From NCBI GenBank assembly GCA_022453515.1, contig JAJNNY010000024.1:186001-250000 (forward strand): 64,000 nucleotides of DNA, written 5' to 3'. Made by a program: the position numbers and the translations under genes. The stretch is from Astrocystis sublimbata (lineage: Eukaryota; Ascomycota; Sordariomycetes; Xylariales; Xylariaceae). The notes beneath the pieces were generated by a model. The model had not been told where the DNA came from. It was given only the letters and a program-made list of their open reading frames with translations, and ran no database searches. This document shows positions 1 through 12,800 of this stretch, piece by piece. How positions within the stretch are numbered: the first letter of the stretch is position 1; each line of letters begins with the position of its first letter.

Positions 1-317
1 CCCCGAACGGCTACAAATGGGGTGCCGAGAACAAAGATATCGGGAGCGATCAGCCACAGGGCTTCACGACATCCATGGGAATCAAGCGCAAGCTGCTTTT
101 GAGCCCGCGGTACAAGGGCTATTTCCTTGTGCCCGAGAATGGCAAGTGGAACTACAGCTTCATGGGGAGCAGCTTCGCTGGCCTGGAGAAGAAGCCTGTA
201 CATGTCAAGCTCGATACCCCGCTCCCCTTCTACAGCGACCAGCATCGTCCTCTGCATTTCCAGAATTTCGCCGAGCTAGAAGACATTGCTGTGGATCGAA
301 ACGACAATTTTGCCTAA
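1..317 (+). CDS. 3' end of an unrecognised protein (partial)
   Basis: An open frame enters from the left edge (codons begin at base 3) and runs through an internal Met at 75 to a TAA stop at 315-317, giving at least 104 residues. The visible C-terminus is rich in Tyr, Phe, Lys and Pro (for example SPRYKGYFLVPENGKWNY), looks like a folded globular domain, and has no membrane segment or low-complexity tail. I do not recognise the family and give no function. The 5' part lies outside the window, so exon structure and start are unknown. A second overlapping frame (17-421) is a shadow with less natural composition. Confidence 0.55.
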   Translation, partial: PNGYKWGAENKDIGSDQPQGFTTSMGIKRKLLLSPRYKGYFLVPENGKWNYSFMGSSFAGLEKKPVHVKLDTPLPFYSDQHRPLHFQNFAELEDIAVDRNDNFA

Positions 318-1194
318 GCGGCTTGGCAATGGAGAAGGCCAAACGAAAGGAAAAGCTGCCGACGAGTGATTGGCATGGAGTGCGTTCGCGAAGGCATGGC
401 GATGAGATTAGTAATAATTAGCAATAGTGAGGCGTTTGGGGACATTGGGTTACGCTCGTTTGAGGGTGAATGAGATTTTCTCCTGTGTTATTAAAAAAAG
501 AAAAGGATGGTCCTGGGTGTATATTTTGACAGCATGATACGTGGTGCTAAGTTGTACAATAGCGAAGAGCGAGGAACCATATGAGAATGCCATAATTTCA
601 ATTGATTTCGACCTCGATGTTAACTTGTTCGCAAACTGCCACATAGCTATTTCGGGTTTGTATTCTATCCTTCCACGATCAACAACCGTGGCATCCTTTG
701 TTTTGCGGGTGAACGATTACATATCTCATAGGATTTCGGAGATTGTGCAACAACTTCTATCCTACTACTCTAGGTAGCTTATGCTTGTGAACTTATTACG
801 ATTAACCTTAAATTTCCGAAGTAACATCGCTAGTAGAGCCGAATGCTTTGTCTAACGCCCAACCCATCCACCAGCTTACAGAAGTAATTTGATTCATAAA
901 GTATTTCGCTACCTCGCAAAGTGTCACGGCGAAGAGGAAACTATGAAACACGACCGGCTTTTTTCCGAAGCCAACACCCATTCCATTTTACCGCCATGCT
1001 CCTTGCTAAAACTAAGCGTCGTACCTAGACATTAGACATTACACACGCTGTCTGATTTACAGTCTTGTCTAATAATCTGGGTATACTTCTGTCTGTTCCT
1101 TCTATCTATTTCTTTCGGCTGTAAGTCAACCATAGATCTCGCAACGATGTAGACGACTTGGCGTAAGTGTGCATTGGCGACCCGAAGCCTTCAT
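318..1194. other. Intergenic, no gene seen
   Basis: AT-leaning spacer between the end of the first gene and the 3' end of the minus-strand gene at 1195. The open frames here are short and of random composition. No RNA gene or repeat was recognised. Confidence 0.5.
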
Positions 1195-2038
1195 TCAAAA
1201 GGGCTCGAATGGTGGGTAGGGCAGTTTCCCGTCTTCTTTGTCCTCGTCGGCCCATCGCGATCTCGGATACCAGGTTGGTTTTTCATCCTGGGTAGCCGGA
1301 TGTCCGGGGAGACGGAGCTTCAAGTTCGGGAGGCCGAACGGGTTTTCCATGCTGCCTATCGTAAGAATAGACGCGAGAATGTCCTCCTGCAATGTCCCCT
1401 TCTCCACCTTTGGGCATTGATGCCCGGGGATGGTGATGGTCATCGTTGGGCTCTTTACATTCGACTTGTTGTTGGTGGTGTCCTTCTGCGACTTCTGCTG
1501 GTCTTGGGCCTCAGCTTCTTGTTTTCTCTTCTCTCTCAACTTCGCCGCCGCGGCCTCTTGCTCTTCCCTACTTGGCTCCGGGTAGGGATGCAGTTTCGAC
1601 AGCGAACGCTTCTGGATCTGGGACAGCGGTGCCGGCCCCGATCTTATCGCGCTGGCGCGTACGGGCGCTGGGACAACCTTGCTGGAGACCGAGGCTTGGG
1701 ACCGCTTCGCGATTGCCGGGGGTATCGAGCTTGCCTGCCAGTCCTCGGTGACAGGCTGTGCCGGGGGGCTTGTGCTATCGGTGGTGGTCACGGAGTCGGC
1801 AATGACGGGACGCTTCGGCTGCACCGATGGGCAATTCTGGTAAATGGTTGGGTTGGGCATCTCGAAAGCCATCCATGAGATACCTCGCACAGCGGTGGCC
1901 TGGATGAAAGCAGGCGTGGTTAGCTATGGAAAACGCAGGCGGGCATTGGCACCCGAGACATACTTGATCCGCTGCGGCGAGTCTGTAGAGACTGCCAACA
2001 GTGCTTGGGCGAGCCCTGACGCGGGCCAACACACTCAT
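1195..2038 (-). CDS. Unrecognised 259-aa protein, two exons, possible mitochondrial presequence
   Basis: Exons on the minus strand are 2038-1964 (25 codons) and 1899-1195. The intron 1963-1900 has donor GTATGT, branch-like GCTAAC and acceptor TTTCATCCAG, phase 0. The join gives a start MSVLARVRARPSTVGSLYRL, an Arg-rich, acid-free amphipathic N-terminus that could be a mitochondrial import signal (inference). The middle is low-complexity, Ser/Pro/Thr-rich, followed by a charged Glu/Lys/Gln helix. The C-terminal third (from about TMTITIPGHQCPK to PYPPFEPF) looks the most conserved. The long plus-strand frame 1174-1878 is its antisense shadow. I do not recognise the family. Confidence 0.6.
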
Positions 2039-2791
2039 CTTGACGATTGTGGTGGAAGTCTTGATTGATCAGGGACCAGGTTGGGTGAGAATAAGTCTTG
2101 TTATTGTTGTTGTGGCGAGAGCGAGAGCGAGGATGAGGTACCTAGGTACTTTCACGTTTGCGGTTCTGCAGACCAGAGAAATTCGCATGTGATGATGGCG
2201 AGATCTGTCTGGAGGAAGGTAGGTGGTTTCGAAGTGTTCAAGTTGGGAAGTTGCGAGCGTGTAAACGTGCACATGTGCACATGGGTGTCAATACCTAAGA
2301 TTAGTACAGGTAAGAGAAACGTAGAGAGAGCCGGGAGTCGAGGGAACACCTGCCTTAAATACCCAGAGTCGATGCAGTGCAATGATATAATGAATGCTAC
2401 CAGAGTTTAAGTGCACAGCCTGTCGAGCTATCAGGCTGCATAAGCTTTTGTTTTATTTTCAAAGTTCACAAGGGGCAGACATGATCGACACGAACCACAT
2501 CAAGGTACTCGGTACTCACTCAAAACGAAGAAGTTGGGTATACGTAAGCGGGAGGGTCAAACAGATGCAGCGTTGAACTATACCGTGTGCTTGAGTAGCC
2601 CGACACCATGTGCTGAGGTCGTGTCTTTGGCTTCCTATGTCTAGGCATCGAATGGTCATGCAAGTGCTCTCTGTTATTGTTGCAGGTTCCCCTGGTTTAG
2701 CACTGAGACGCCCAGCATATGATTCGAACCAAGTGGATTTGTTATTTGATATCCCCGTTCACGCAATTAAATACCTATATTGGTTTCCATT
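2039..2791. other. Intergenic between two minus-strand genes
   Basis: Holds the upstream region of the 259-aa gene and the 3' flank of the GMC gene. A perfect palindrome GTACCTAGGTAC lies at 2138-2149, one of many related motifs in this window. No convincing ORF. Confidence 0.45.
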
Positions 2792-4896
2792 TCAACACCG
2801 AGCAGCGTCGATGATAAACTCGGCAGCCCTCTCCGCCACTGCATATAGCGCCGGTGTCAAGTGGCCACTGAACTGCAAAGGCAATATAGACGCGTCTACA
2901 ACCCTGACGTTTTCCGTATCGTAGACTTTCAGCTTGGAATCTACCACGCCGCCCAACTCGCGGGACATCATTGACGCGGTACCTATGGGATGGTGATTGG
3001 GCACCACTGGAGAATGGCAGGAGTCAGTCCACATATGAGCATCGATCAAAGGAATAGTTACTCACACGAGTCGCCGATATAGCTAATCCATTGCTCGTCG
3101 GTTGCGTTGCGAGGCAGCACATCATCCGTGGGCGAGAGCCTACTGGCGACAAGCTTGCTAGCAGGCTTCGTGCACCAGAACTCCTGCGACAAGCGGCCCA
3201 GGCCTATCTGCACATCGGTATCGAAATCGACGAGGAAATACTTGGGGTCAATGGCCGGGGCGTTAATGGCATCAGCAGACGTGAGATGGATACTTCCCCA
3301 CGAGAATGGCAAGAGCAGCCACACGGCTGAATACAGCGCGCCTCCCGAGAACGCCGTCAGTGACTCGCCGATCGTCACCTTCTTCTCGAAGATCAACTCG
3401 TGCTGTGTCCGCAAGAGTTTCTCCACGTTCTCTGCCTTGACGGCGCCTTTGCTAGCAGCGGCCACTTTCCTCGCCCATTCTGGTATTTTGGCTGAGTTGT
3501 ATGCTTTGATGGCGCATGTCTCGTTGCCAAACAAGTCTTGCGCCGTGGAAAATGTCGCGTACGGTGCGAAACCTGACATGTTCTGTGTGCTGGTGTAGAT
3601 GAGAGCTGTATTCGGCTGTTCCTGGAGGTATTCTCCTACGCCGGGGAGGTCGATGCGCGTCTCAATTCCGAGTTCATTCAGGAGACTGGCAAGATATGTC
3701 AGCAGCAAAACGCCATTTCCTAACGAATATGTGATAAATCGCTGTCCGCACTAGGTAAGTAAGTACCTTGGATTCCCGACGCCAGAGCTCTCGAGGATGA
3801 GAGGTGATCGCAATGCGCCGGCGGATAAGATGACTTCAGCGGTAGCCTTCAATCGAACCATTTCCCCGTCAGGAGTGATATACTCCACTCCCTCAGCAAC
3901 AGCAGTGTGATGAGTTGCTGGGCTATTTGCCCAGGTTATCCTCTTAACTGTACCCTTGATAATAGTGAGGTTAGGTCGGTCTTCCACAGAGTAGTAGTAC
4001 GACCGAGCCGAGTCAGAGCGCGTGTTCGTATCGCGATCCAGAGTCTGCGGCCAGACACTGAAACCGCGTACACTGCCATTATTAACATCTCTAATGAGTG
4101 GAAAGCCAAGTGCTGTCCAGGTATCTGTGACAAGCTCGTGGAAACTGCCATTGATAAGCGAGAAAGGAAAGCCCGTATGGACGTGGCCCTTGTCGCCGTG
4201 GCTCTCCAGATCGTATGTAGCGCCTGCAGCCACCTGTGCAGCGTTGGGAACAGTAAACCTTTCGGCCTTTTTGAAGTACGGGAACAGCGCTTCCCAACTC
4301 CAACCCTCGTTGCCGAGTGTCTCCCACGCATCGAACTGCGATCTATCGCCTCGAATGTAAGTCATGCCTGAAGCCGCACAGTTAGTGACATACATAACTC
4401 ATGTAAGGCGGTATCTCATTGTCGATGGGTGGGAGGTTTCAGACTACCGCATACCATTGATTGTGCTCGTTCCGCCTATGGCTTTACCAGCGTGCCACTA
4501 ATGTTCCAAAGACTCAGTAATTGTGTTCAAACGAAGTGTAGGTGTCTCAACGCCAAAAACCCAGCGACACTAAAAGCTGATACGTACGGGAATTGTACGA
4601 TTTCCCGCAGCCGGCTGCGGCGTTGTCGAATACAGCCAGTCAATCGACGTATTGTATGGCACAGTGAACAAGCTCGGATCCGTAACGTTGATGTTGTTTC
4701 GCACGTCGTCCCCGGGCTCGATTACGGCGACTCGGACGTTCGGGTCCGCGGAGAGTCGGTTGGCTAAAACCAGGCCGCAGGTGCCGGCGCCAGCGACGAT
4801 GTAGTCGAATGGCTCGCCATGTATTAGCGTAGCACTCAGAGCCGCCAACAATATGTTGGTGGGATAGGCCGAGCCTCTCATCTTGTGTTCTTGCAC
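2792..4896 (-). CDS. Secreted GMC-family FAD oxidoreductase (alcohol/sugar oxidase or dehydrogenase)
   Basis: Five exons on the minus strand: 4896-4588, 4497-4455, 4367-3767, 3685-3066 and 3006-2792, giving 595 aa, the usual family size. A signal peptide is visible at residues 1-27 (a second Met at 6 is an alternative start). FAD-binding GAGTCG is at 36-41. The first GMC signature spans the exon 1-3 joins (WHAGKAIGGTSTING then MTYIRG), which confirms the splicing. The second signature, GALRSPLILESSGVG, is near 303. The C-terminal domain has NHHPIGTASM with the expected catalytic His near 530, and a second His near 573 in SGHLTPALY. GMC enzymes oxidise alcohols, aldehydes or sugars using FAD. 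The substrate (aryl alcohol, glucose, choline or a secondary metabolite) cannot be read from sequence. No disabling mutation is seen. Confidence 0.9.
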
Positions 4897-6021
4897 GCAA
4901 GATTATCACTCTTCATTAGTCGCTCGAAATGAGTAATGAGGATGTATTGGGTAAGTTGTGGACGCTCTGCCAGCTAGCTATTTGTATACAGTGTGTTTCC
5001 GTCGTAACTACTCGTACCTCATGAGACCCTTACAGAGTACCTGCCTCACTCTGCTCACCTGGTGCATATAATATACCTGCCATTACTGGTCCTAGGTCTG
5101 CTCGTGGGCAGGGGCTACGGACCGATAGGATTGAAGTTAGCGTTACACATTGACATTGGGCTTACTTCATACCTTCCTAAGCAGCCGAGGCAAAGTCAAG
5201 AAAAAGTGTTCGTGTCTGTCACAGTAGTGGGACCGGGACACGATGACTTTATATTTTAACTCTGCCTCGGCAGCCATGATACTATCGTTTACCTTCTCTT
5301 TAAAATATAGTTAGGAGATATCCTTCCTATGCCGCATACCCCTAGGGAGGTCTAGAGTATACTCTCCTCCGGCGTTGAAATTCTAACTAACAAATACCAT
5401 CGTTAGCTACTATGTATGTATAAATACCGCTATACAGCAGAACCTGGAGAAGATGGGATCCTTCTTGGATTGAAATGTGGAGAAACCCCGACTTTGCTCG
5501 GAGCTAATACATTTTGAGGCGGGTGGGCGAGGTGGGTTACGTGGGGTTGGGTTGGGGTATTATTATTGGATTGGACACTTAATTGTGATTAAAATAATGG
5601 GGAGTTTGAATAGTTGAGGAAAGGAGCATAATTCTCTCAATTGTTTATTATATCTTAGGATAATCATGAACACACACATGTCTATGAACTGTTGTCTCAT
5701 GATGATGGTCTCTTAGCGATTAACATCCACTGATACCTTGTTTAGGTCCTTGACACAATAGCAGATCATATTAATTTGTAACAAACACCGATAGAACATG
5801 AGATCACAAGATAACAAGCTGGGAAATTCTAAGCTTTCATTATTCGGTACTCGTCAATGCCTGGGTATATGAGCCGGCCAGTATCAGAAGCGCTATATAC
5901 ATCAAAATGCCACGATACGGCCGTTGAACGCTAGAACTTAATCTCTCTCCTCCATAATGCTTGTTGTTCTAACGATCATGAGGAAAGGTGCCTTTAAGAT
6001 GCAATAAGTACACGCCATGAT
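4897..6021. other. AT-leaning intergenic region
   Basis: Over 1 kb separating the GMC gene promoter from the 3' end of the RNase gene. From about 5270 the sequence is AT-rich with scattered TA-rich words. No ORF above background. Could be an eroded mobile element, but nothing identifiable remains. Confidence 0.45.
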
Positions 6022-6486
6022 CTAAGTGCACCCGACAAAGTTGTTTCCGCTGGCCCCCTCGTGGGTGATGGCGTCTTGGAAAAGGCCGTCGGCGTTGAAT
6101 ACGACGCGGTCGGCGCCAGGCGAGCCGCCGGTGTACGCCGCTCCCGAAGACAGGATCGGGAACTCGTACCAAGGGCCTGGATCGGGGAAATTGAAGCCTT
6201 CGTAGTTGTTGTACTGGTGAGGGTAGTCATTGCTGCCTACTTGCTCCCCGTCCTCTTGGTACCCGTAACCCTGCGAGACAGCAGCGTCGAGGTCGGACTG
6301 CGAGTAGCAGACATCGCCGCAGGTCTTGGCGCAAGACTGCTTCTTCTCGATTGCAGCGCCGGAGACGGTGACGGCAGAGATGGCCGCAAGGACGAGGGGA
6401 AGAATCTGCAAAATCAGTCAGGGACCATCGCAAGTATAGACCTCCTTGACTGAAGGGAAATTTGTTCTTACCTTAGATCCGAACAT
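6022..6486 (-). CDS. Secreted guanyl-specific ribonuclease (RNase T1/N1 family)
   Basis: Two exons: 6486-6472 (five codons, MFGSK) and 6405-6022. The intron 6471-6406 has donor GTAAGA, branch CTGAC and acceptor TTTGCAG. Product is 132 aa with a signal peptide of about 21 residues. The mature part follows RNase T1: His68 in YPHQYNNYEGF, Glu86 in WYEFPIL, Arg105 in GADRVVF and His120 in ITHEGASGNNF match T1 catalytic His40, Glu58, Arg77 and His92, and four Cys can form the disulfides. The enzyme cleaves single-stranded RNA 3' of G, extracellularly. This start was chosen because the joined frame gives a complete signal peptide; the in-frame codon at 6411 is not ATG. It lacks the long loops of ribotoxins, so it looks like an ordinary secreted nuclease. 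Confidence 0.92.
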
Positions 6487-6600
6487 GTTGTAATTGAATT
6501 AGCTAGATGGCGCGTGTGCAAAAGGATGTGGATTGAATAGCGGGGGTTGAGTCGGTTGATGATCCAAAAAACAGAAGATGAGGAGGACGAACTGCTGCTT

Positions 6601-6608
6601 CTTATATA
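6601..6608 (-). promoter_or_regulatory. TATA box of the RNase gene
   Basis: On the minus strand the sequence reads TATATAAG about 115 bases upstream of the RNase start codon, a normal distance once a short leader is allowed for. Confidence 0.5.
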
Positions 6609-7844
6609 CAGTTTGGCAAATATGCTCGCGTGTTCACGAAGCCTTCCGAGAGGCTCCGTGAGAGTTGCACGAACTCCCAACACGGTTCCATACTTGTCCA
6701 ACCTTATCTCTTGGCCGCGACACGGGGTCGTATCACCGGGCGCCTATGGTGAGACTCTCCTTCGCCATGAGGCTAAGGAGCAAGCGAGCAAGATCCATCT
6801 GAAATCGACGCCATGGACGACAATAGACTAAACGACGCCGATCGCGACTCCTACAGAAGCCGTGTGTACGGACCTTCCCAATTGATGCCAAGCCCCCGTC
6901 GGCCGGGGCAGCGGTCTACCCTCGAATTTCATATTGGCCCAGCGAAATCTATCTCAGACACCGTCGTCGTGCGCAACAGGGGGAACCACATGATGCATGC
7001 AGAGCAAGACAGTCCATGACCCTGAGATAAAGGGGAGATTGCTTTCACAAGATTTGTTTCTCGCATAACAGCCATAGAGAGAGACAGAGGAACAAACCAG
7101 GTCCTAAGACAACGCGCACGACGGACTGTTTCTCGGCTCTGATTGGCGGGGGCCAGTCTCCATATTAGCGTAAAGTCACGCCTGATCGTCGTGCGCACTT
7201 AAGATCTACCTTCCTATCGCGCAGGGGATCGGCCTATAGTCAGGGTGTCAGGTATGGTGTCGCGGGCTCGGCGGGTGTCGAGAGCTGATTGCGCTGGCGT
7301 CGAGGTTGAGCACGCACAACTTGGACCATGGAAGAGGTCGAAGCGTTTATTTGAATAGGCAGAACCACCTCGAACCGCTGCACCCCCCTAGATGGCAGTG
7401 TTGACAAGGGGCATTCATGGCAGAAACAGCCTTCGCGCGCACTTTCATTGATATTGTTATGGCCGCGCTTATTGTCACTGACCAGCTCGATGGGTAGCTC
7501 ATGGCGAAGTCATGTTGGTAATCAAATTACCTACCAACACCATCAATCAACATCCCGCCGCGGGGCACATATAAAGCACTGCAAGCACACTCTTTACGCA
7601 CGCTGCTCACATGAACGATGTGCGCGACGACAAAATTTTAGGCACTGGGCTGTAAAAAACAAGCGAATCAACTTCAGGGGTATCATGGGTTATATTGAGT
7701 TTGCTATGTAGGCATACAGCGTAAGACTATTTTATTATTACTGTGAAGTGGCCAGGTGAATCATCTCTTCGTGGTACCTCGATCCAGAAGTCGGAGGACC
7801 AAAGTGGGTAGTCCAGCCCAGAGATCACACTCTCATTACCTTTT
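6609..7844. other. Intergenic, no gene seen
   Basis: Distal promoter of the RNase gene and 3' flank of the transporter gene. Short frames here have no recognisable product. Confidence 0.45.
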
Positions 7845-9805
7845 CTATTGCTTCTGAGAAATCATCATCTCCTCGTTTTCCGCGATGGGAGCTGGACGGT
7901 TAACGCTCTTGTTCAACTCGTTTTCCCCCACCACGCTAGCATCGGTACCACCCAAGCCAGCAGGGGTCAGGTGGAGATCCTGGTTCTGACTGAGAGCGTA
8001 CTCCTCCTTGTCGATGTGGCGGAAGGTGAAGTAAAAGACGACAGTGAGGATCCCACCAGCAATCGCTGTGCCGCCGAAATCCCAGAGCAAGTGAGGGTCG
8101 GTAATGACCGAAGACGCTGCAAGACCAATGGCGTAGGCAATGGCGGTGTTGAACAGGTTGATGGCAGACACGAGACCCCGCATGTTGACAGGAGCACGCG
8201 AATATGCAATGGCATAAGCGGGCACATTGATGAACAGTTCCGAAATACCTCCAATGGCGTAAGGAATAGCCATCCACCAAATGGAGATAGGTGCGACACG
8301 ATCACCAATCTGACAGTGGCTAGTCGCCATGTTACCGCATGGCGACAGTTTGTAGGCGTAGTACTGAATTAGGGTGTAGCCGACACCACCAAGGGTCGAC
8401 ATGGCAAGGCCTGTGGTGATACGAGCAACAGGACCGTAGTGAATGTTCAATTTCCGCAGCGTCGGGTAGAGCACATAGTTGAGAACTGGCGCAGCAGCGA
8501 TGATACTGAGCGAGTTGAAGTTGGAAATGACATCGTTGGGAACGCCGTCAGTCTTCAAGGCAGTAGTCAAGAAGTTCGCAGCGGAGCCGATACCATTGTC
8601 GTTCAGGAACTGGATGGGGAAGAACGAGAAGATACCGGTAGCTTGGAACGTGCGGCGGACGTCGTCAACGAAGGCATCATTCCATTGGGTTTTGATTTGC
8701 AGGCCAGCCTTCTCAATCTCGCTAGGCTTGGCCAGGTCCCAGAACCCTGAGCGACCAATTCGCTTGAGCCCTCCTCGTCGGAAAACAACTCCAAGTACAC
8801 GGAAAACGTTCAACAGATCACTTCCTCCAGGCGGGTGGAGAATCAGACGCTTGTAGAGGAACCATAGCAGGATGGGCAAGGGGAAGTAGAGCAGGAGCGG
8901 CAGGAGAAAAGCAAGCCACCAGCCAACATACTTCTCGGCGTACGAGGTGGCGACACCGAAGAAGCCACCAATGTTGATCAGTAGGTAAAACCACAACATG
9001 ACCCGTTCTGTAGTCGATTCAGGATCCTGAATCACGCGCTCACCGCTGGCCAGAGTCTTCACTGTGGGGACAGTATCTGTGACCTGATCGAGCAGCAATG
9101 GCGAAACGTTGGGCTTGAACATGGCAGCACCAACTGAGAGAACGTAGACAGAGATGAAGTATGGGGCCTTGGCGGTACCATTCGCGAGCAGTTCCTTTGA
9201 ACCAGCAGCAATCATCAGAACGTGGGCCACACCGAACACGCCGACACCGTAGCAGATGATCTTGAAACGACCGAATTTGGCATCGGCAAGATATCCGAAG
9301 ATGAGGGGAAGACCATATGCCAGGAAGTTGAAAGATTGTCCCACGGCGTTGGCGGTGACGGTTCCCAGGCCCAACGCACCGGCGGTCTGCTGATCACCCG
9401 GGGTGTTGGGCGGGGCACCAAATCCATTCCCACCTTCAGGAACTGTGGGGGAAGTTGTCAGTCTCTAAAACTACATAGATGATGGGACGACCTCAAGACA
9501 ATTCTGGTGGTTGAAGCTTGCGAGGGTGACATACGAGGTTGGTTCACGAAGTTGGAAATCAACGGTTGTACGCCGTAGAATGAGGCACGCTCGCAAAATT
9601 CGACGATGCAAATAAGGTAAGCGACAATGGGGAGATTGCCAGGAACTCGGCGTAGTGTTTTCAGTTCCTCGTCAGTCGGCTTCCCCTCGTAATCGGCCTC
9701 CATCACGGTAGGGTCCAGGAAGGCATTGTGCTTGTCACCGGTAGGAGTGTGTGACATCTTCTCGTCGCCCGTGGGCACACGGTCGAGGTCGCTGGAGCTG
9801 CCCAT
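7845..9805 (-). CDS. ptr2: PTR2/POT-family proton-coupled peptide transporter
   Basis: Exons 9805-9535 and 9442-7845. The intron 9534-9443 (donor GTATGT, branch CTGAC, acceptor CCCCACAG, phase 1) gives a 622-aa protein. The family imports di- and tripeptides across the plasma membrane with protons. Visible marks are EFCERASFYG at 69-78 (the ExxER helix 1 motif), the PTR2 signature region FGYLADAKFGR near 140-150, and FYLLINIGG near 242-250, followed by many hydrophobic segments and a short cytosolic C-tail. The start at 9805 (MGSSSDLDRV) is chosen because the frame upstream to 10069 has unnatural composition and would add a misplaced segment before the soluble N-terminus. Some fungal POT proteins carry nitrate or other substrates, so substrate range is not certain. 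Confidence 0.93.
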
Positions 9806-12800
9806 CGTGAAGTTGTGTCGCACAAGAGCGGGCTTGGCAGACGTGTTGATGATGAACGCAATGGACACGAGTGTGAGGGAGCAAGGAAGGGGAACAGAGC
9901 GGACGGAGGGGGCACGCGACGACTTTATGCAGAACAAGGAAATTCCCCAAAGCGCAAACCGCCTTGCGTGGAGTGGACGGGTAAATGACCAGGGAGGTAC
10001 TTTCCGTATGCACTCCGCATCAGCTAACTTACGTTTGTACTGTCCTCGTACATAGTAGCACGGGGCCACGGGCAGAGGGGGCGACAGGCCTGCGAGGGCT
10101 TGCGCCAGGGGAGGTTCGGGAGGTACTCTACCCTCGCCTACCTATACGTACATCTACATGTACATATATGATTTGAATGTAAGACATCAATGACCAAACT
10201 CTAAACTGGCGGGGCTGATAGCAGGCGAGACAGGCGAGAGGTAGGTACATAGTAGGAGGTTTGCTAACGTGATAATGCACCATACACTAACGCACGTAGA
10301 CAGTCCCGAGTCTAATCCTGGGTAGGCAATTCATAAAGATCCGAAAGGCTAGCATTCTGGACATGGCGAGCATCTCGCATGGCACGGAAACGGAGCTCGA
10401 CGGGGCCACCACATATCATGGTAGACAGACGACCAGTCAGCGTGCTCCCCGCCGTTATCTCGGCATGGAACGATGCGCAGGGAAATGCAACGATCCCGCA
10501 CAGTTCAGGCCCACATGCTGCCCACACTGCGGCTAGGGGCCCGAGTCGTCTAGGCCGAAAAGAAGCCGCTAGAGGCGAGAGGGTCGAGAGGGTCGCTCAC
10601 GGCTCACCACAGGGCTTGCTGCATGCCTGCTCGCCTGCCTCAGCTGTGCGGTACGCGCAGAAGGGTATCGAGGTAGCTCTTGATGGGGTGGATGGTGGGC
10701 AGATCGAGGTGGCACCGGCTCTACTTCCCGATTAGGTAGGTGATGGTTCATTTGATGATGATATCCCCGATCTAGACTGGCTCGGATGGCTCGAGTGGCT
10801 TCGACTGGCTGGAAACAGCGGTCGAGATAGCCATGGGTTGTGTGCTATGAATCCTGGTCCGGGGACTGGTTTAGTCTGCATTGCCAAGGAGAGGGCTCGT
10901 AAATTATTTGGAACCCTTCCTCGCCTTCGTCTGCTCGCGGTTGTGTGTATTACAGTATTTGTATATACAGTACCGCGAGAGTACAGCACATGCCTCGCAT
11001 GGCTCGCGTGCTTGCACGAGGATAGATAGGGCTATGTATCGGCCAATGGCCGCTCAGGTGGCGATCAGGATTCCGAGCTGGGGCGTTCGAGGCGGTTCTT
11101 TGACCGAAGAACCTGACCAAAGCAACAAAGGCGAGTGGCCAGTCTCGTCAGCTCTGGAGACGACCCCAGCCTATCCAGCACCGCAGGGGGCGAGAGGGGG
11201 CCCAGTCAAGGGCCAGTCTCTTTGACATCTCGAGAGCTACGGAGTACTCGTACAACTAGGCGTGCCTCCCGAGCCTCCCTCGCGTGCTAGGGCAGGACCG
11301 ACATTCCTGAACGGCGCAGTCATCAGCGCGAGATAACGCAGGCACGAGAGAAAAATGGTACAGTTGGCGATTGTCAAGCTTCTGCCAAGTCGGGTTGCTG
11401 CAGCGAGGCTGCGCGGCGGCCGAGACAAGCTTCTGCAAGCTTCTGCAAGCTTCTGCAAGCTCCTGGTGCGGCCGGTGTCATCTGCTTTGTGCTCGCACTA
11501 AGGCTGAGATGGTCTTAAAAGGTCTTGGTAGTCGAGAGTGAGAGTATATGTAGGCGACCTGTAGGCATACGATCGAAAGCCATCCCCATCTGATGGCAGT
11601 CGACACGAGGCCATCACGACGATAGACACTCTGAGTCTCTGACCATGGGTTCCACGACGACTAGCCCCTCTCCACCCTCTAGTTCGTCTAGTTAGTCGCT
11701 ACCTACTCGTAGGTAGGCAGTAAGACGCAGCTCCGCTTTCAAATACGGGTCTTGACGATAGAGCTGCTCGGAGCTGTGATGAGGGAAAATCAAGAGACGG
11801 ATCGAGAGTACCTAGGTACTACTTACCTAGCCAGAAGGCAAAGAAGCCCCACCTCCATCGCGTCCGGGCTCTCCCAATGGCCAGATTGCCTACGGTAGAC
11901 CCCGGCAAGCACTACATTAGGTATGTAGGTAAGTATCTAACCATGGAGCCGAGGCAGCCAAGAGTGCCAAGCCTCCTCAACCTTAGCTTACAGTACCCTG
12001 GTCCCCCTGTCCGACGCTAACCTTGCCCCCTTGGAACTATCTAAGGCTTGGGGGAATGTTACCTCACATTGTGAAGCTGAAACATATAAGTAAGTAAGTA
12101 CCTACCTACCTTAAGTATCATTATTGTGGTGGAAAACGCAGCGTGTGCAAGAAGATGCGACATATCTAGCACCTAGTCCATATACGCTCAGCCATGGCGC
12201 CTATTTCCATGAACAGGAGCCTGATCTCTCTCGTCAAATGGGACTCTGCTGTGGGAGAGTGGAGGACGGAGGACGAGATGCACGTTTAGCATCGAATTGG
12301 CATCCATGATGGGGTACAACGTAGCAGTGGTTGATGTAGCTAGCACCTTGGCACCTCGGCACCCAACTTCGCCAACGTCTTGTCCGCGTGACTAACTACA
12401 GCTCATAATCCCTCACTCTTCTCCTTCGTTAATTAGCTAGCTTACCGACTGCCTGGTTCGAAGCAAGCAAGCAAGTGAACGTGATACCACGAAATTCCCT
12501 CCCATGCGAACCATGGTGTCGACCTGCTAGATCGATCCTTCGCAATCTTTGTTATCTCGAAAACAGGGGCCCTACTCATGCACCTGCGACTGTTGGCAAT
12601 ACCTACTACTACTTAGCACTATCAGGTCGGAGGTCGCCGAGCTAACGCCATTACCTGTTCTTTAATTCCGCTATGCGCCTGGTGGGAACCTTACGTTTCT
12701 GACATGCAACGTTCGTAACGACGAGCTGATAGCTGATTGATTCCTCACGGCCCCCTCAGTCCTGCGCTCTGCTCTGCTCATGGCAGGCGAGGCAGGGAGG

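Noticed and set aside
1174..1878. 234-aa plus-strand frame
   Set aside because: Antisense to the spliced 259-aa minus gene; the minus reading has a consensus intron and more natural composition.
9806..10069. N-terminal extension of the PTR2 frame
   Set aside because: Composition unlike the family; the Met at 9805 gives the usual soluble N-terminus.
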